NCBI RefSeq assembly: GCF_002088275.1 | Contig: NZ_AQQS01000023.1 | Location: 28,508 to 92,507 of the forward strand | DNA length: 64,000 bases | Direction of reading: 5' to 3' | Origin: Aurantimonas sp. 22II-16-19i | GTDB taxonomy: Bacteria > Pseudomonadota > Alphaproteobacteria > Rhizobiales > Rhizobiaceae | Shown: in pieces, positions 62,574 to 64,000 of the stretch | Layout of the letters: the number at the start of each line of letters is the position of its first letter | How positions within the stretch are numbered: position 1 is the stretch's first letter | Notes under the pieces: model-generated | Database searches by the model: none | Seen by the model: only the letters and a program-made list of their open reading frames with translations | What the model was told of the DNA's origin: nothing | Translations under genes and position numbers: made by a program

Positions 62574-63417
62574 GAAAGTTGCGCTCGGCCCGTTTCAGTG
62601 TCCACAATCCGATGGTGAGCGTGACGATGCCGCACAAGAACAAATACCATGGATCATAGTAGAATTTCAGGGTCGGCCCAAGGAAGCCGGCGCGGAACAT
62701 CTCCATGGCGTGGACCATGGGAAACAGCAGCACGAACTCCCGGGCTTTCTCCGGAAGCCAGGACGCCATGCTGAAAGCGCCGGTCAGAGGCAGCGTGAAA
62801 TACATCACCGGCTGTATCATCCGCTCGACCGGCTTCGACATCTCGGTGATGCCGCCGATGATCATGATGAGGCCCCCGACGAAAAGCGACATCAGCAGCC
62901 AACCGCAAATCATCAACAGCGGGTCGTAGACCATGCCCACGATCCCTAGCAGATAGAGCAGCAGGTAGCAGAACAGGAATGAAATGAAGGTGCTGACCGT
63001 CTCCATCAAGATCATCGCCAGGACCGTATCGATGACGCGGACGTTCTGGTGAAACAACAGGCCGACATTGAGCCGCAGGCAGTGCGTGCCTCGGGAGATG
63101 ATGTGTCGCCAGAGCGTCAGCATCGAATAGCCTGTCAAAGTGAAGGCCACCACGGAGACGCCATGCGTCACGGTGCCCTTCATGAGCGACCACAGAACGA
63201 TGACGCCGGCGATGAGGATGATCGGCTCGACGATCAGCCAGAGGAAGCCGATGTTCTCGCGGCCGTACCGGCTCATCATGTCGCGGATCATCAGCGCCCT
63301 TATCACGCGCCATTGCGTGCCGAGGCGATACAGAAAACGATCAAGTCGCTGCCGTCGTTCGGTGAGCTTCGCTGCACGCCCCGGCCGTCCGAAGTCTCGA
63401 TCCGTTGCAACCGTCAT
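62563..63417 (-). CDS. Capsule polysaccharide ABC exporter, permease (KpsM-like)
   Basis: 284 residues with six predicted membrane segments of the ABC-2 type. RALMIRDMMSRYGRENIGFLWLIVEP at about 40-65 is the typical amphipathic start, and FSMASWLPEKAREFVLLFPMVHAMEMFR near the C-terminus is typical of KpsM/RkpT. It pairs with the ATPase at 60016. It is the first gene of the operon; GAGGTGAAGACCG provides the ribosome site before the ATG. Confidence 0.93.
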   Translation of the reverse strand: MTVATDRDFGRPGRAAKLTERRQRLDRFLYRLGTQWRVIRALMIRDMMSRYGRENIGFLWLIVEPIILIAGVIVLWSLMKGTVTHGVSVVAFTLTGYSMLTLWRHIISRGTHCLRLNVGLLFHQNVRVIDTVLAMILMETVSTFISFLFCYLLLYLLGIVGMVYDPLLMICGWLLMSLFVGGLIMIIGGITEMSKPVERMIQPVMYFTLPLTGAFSMASWLPEKAREFVLLFPMVHAMEMFRAGFLGPTLKFYYDPWYLFLCGIVTLTIGLWTLKRAERNFHVG

Positions 63418-63919
63418 CGGTCTTCACCTCGAATCTTCCCTTGCCAAGGCCCCGTCGGGGTCAGGCAACCGGGCAATCCTGCCCTGCAATTACCCGCTTC
63501 AGACCGGCTTCGGCAAGCATCGAACCCGAGCACCGCTTCTACCATCACACACGGTGCCCGATACGCAAGGCTTGTGCCGTTTTTGTGGTGACGGCCTCGG
63601 GCTTCGTCCCGCCGGCAGCGGCGCTGCATTTTCCCGCCCGAGGCGCGGCGGCTGTGGCAAAAAGCCAACATGGGCCGATCAAACCGAACGCCGCCGTGCC
63701 GGAAATCCCGCGCCGTTTACCCTCGACGGCCCGCGCTGTGGCAGAACGTCCGGCACGCGCTGCTTCGTCGGCGGCTTCGTCTCATGCCATCGCCCGCTGG
63801 TCGGACCGATGGGGGCGGGTTTGCGACGCTTGCGAGGATCGGCGATCGCTTCGCCGGCCCGCGGGATCATGAAGCCTCGGCGCGGGACCCGGTATCTGCA
63901 GCGGGTCGGAAGGATCGGC
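63418..63919. other. Intergenic region upstream of the capsule export operon
   Basis: About 500 bases without a recognised gene on either strand. It contains the inverted repeats CCTTGCCAAGG (63441-63451) and GGCCCCGTCGGGGTC (63451-63465) just upstream of the permease gene, which could be regulatory or attenuation sites. A promoter could not be assigned. Confidence 0.45.
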
Positions 63920-64000
63920 ATGGAGACACATTCGATGATGGCGACGCAACTGGCGCAAACCGAAACCTGCCGGACGACCTTGCCTTGCGGCGCGGCGGGG
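63920..64000 (+). CDS. Possible start of a further gene, truncated by the window
   Basis: ATG 63920 with AGGA seven bases upstream opens METHSMMATQLAQTETCRTT and the frame is still open at the window end. Only 27 codons are visible, so no function can be given. Divergent from the capsule export operon. Confidence 0.3.
   Translation, partial: METHSMMATQLAQTETCRTTLPCGAAG

Noticed and set aside
63679..63921. 80-codon minus-strand ORF near the window end
   Set aside because: No ribosome site, very basic shadow-like composition, no recognisable feature.
1..64000. CRISPR array, prophage or integrative element spanning the window
   Set aside because: No regularly spaced repeats, integrase, phage structural genes or attachment-site duplication at the tRNA were seen; the only clear mobile element is the IS110 copy.

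Overview
The window is GC-rich, densely coded chromosomal DNA of an alphaproteobacterium, most likely order Hyphomicrobiales (Rhizobiales). The evidence is the gene content: CpdR beside N-formylglutamate amidohydrolase, OlsB ornithine-lipid synthase, a PraR/PhrR-type regulator upstream of metK, the mutS/glnD/murJ block, the nfu/tsaB/rimI/plsC/miaB/phoH/ybeY/corC/lnt block, ExoD, MmcB, and rhizobial-type dispersed repeats. The family cannot be fixed from sequence alone. No prophage, CRISPR array or rRNA operon was seen.

Layout. 1-402: 3' end of gnd. 667-4830 (minus): solute-binding protein plus two permeases of a peptide/opine-type ABC importer without an ATPase. 4940-5752: class D beta-lactamase. 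5877-9139: glycosyltransferase, polysaccharide deacetylase-like protein and UDP-glucuronate 4-epimerase. 9305-14003: small acidic protein, RbsD/FucU mutarotase, tRNA-Val(GAC), cpdR, N-formylglutamate amidohydrolase, a predicted minus-strand small RNA, hisN and an alpha/beta hydrolase. 14154-15487: a complete IS110-family element with a candidate guide-RNA hairpin. 15644-20032: CoxG-like protein, two RNA methyltransferases, lspA and olsB. 20291-29317: small secreted protein, mutS, a secreted repeat protein behind a stress-type promoter, glnD, murJ and a VOC protein.

29321-43922 is a long minus-strand housekeeping block (trpS, parDE-like toxin-antitoxin, usp, nfu, tsaB, rimI, plsC, miaB, phoH, ybeY, corC, lnt, HTH regulator, metK, trmB). 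It appears inverted relative to the order I recall from Rhizobiaceae. 44227-44891: rpmI-rplT. Then exoD. 45947-51253: pheS and pheT, separated by a cassette of four accessory genes including a HEPN-domain protein with a small partner. 51346-53348: mmcB, a MerR/CueR-like regulator and an L,D-transpeptidase lipoprotein. 54021-63417: a capsule/exopolysaccharide export and glycosyltransferase cluster (KpsM, KpsT, two KpsE-like chain-length proteins, two GT4 enzymes, one unknown protein). The window ends at the start of a possible further gene.

Most of the window is core metabolism and RNA modification. The accessory parts that deserve a second look are the pheS/pheT cassette, the IS110 element and its leader, the predicted sRNA at 12016-12100, the stress-regulated repeat protein, the regulator lacking the usual copper-sensor serine, and the capsule cluster.
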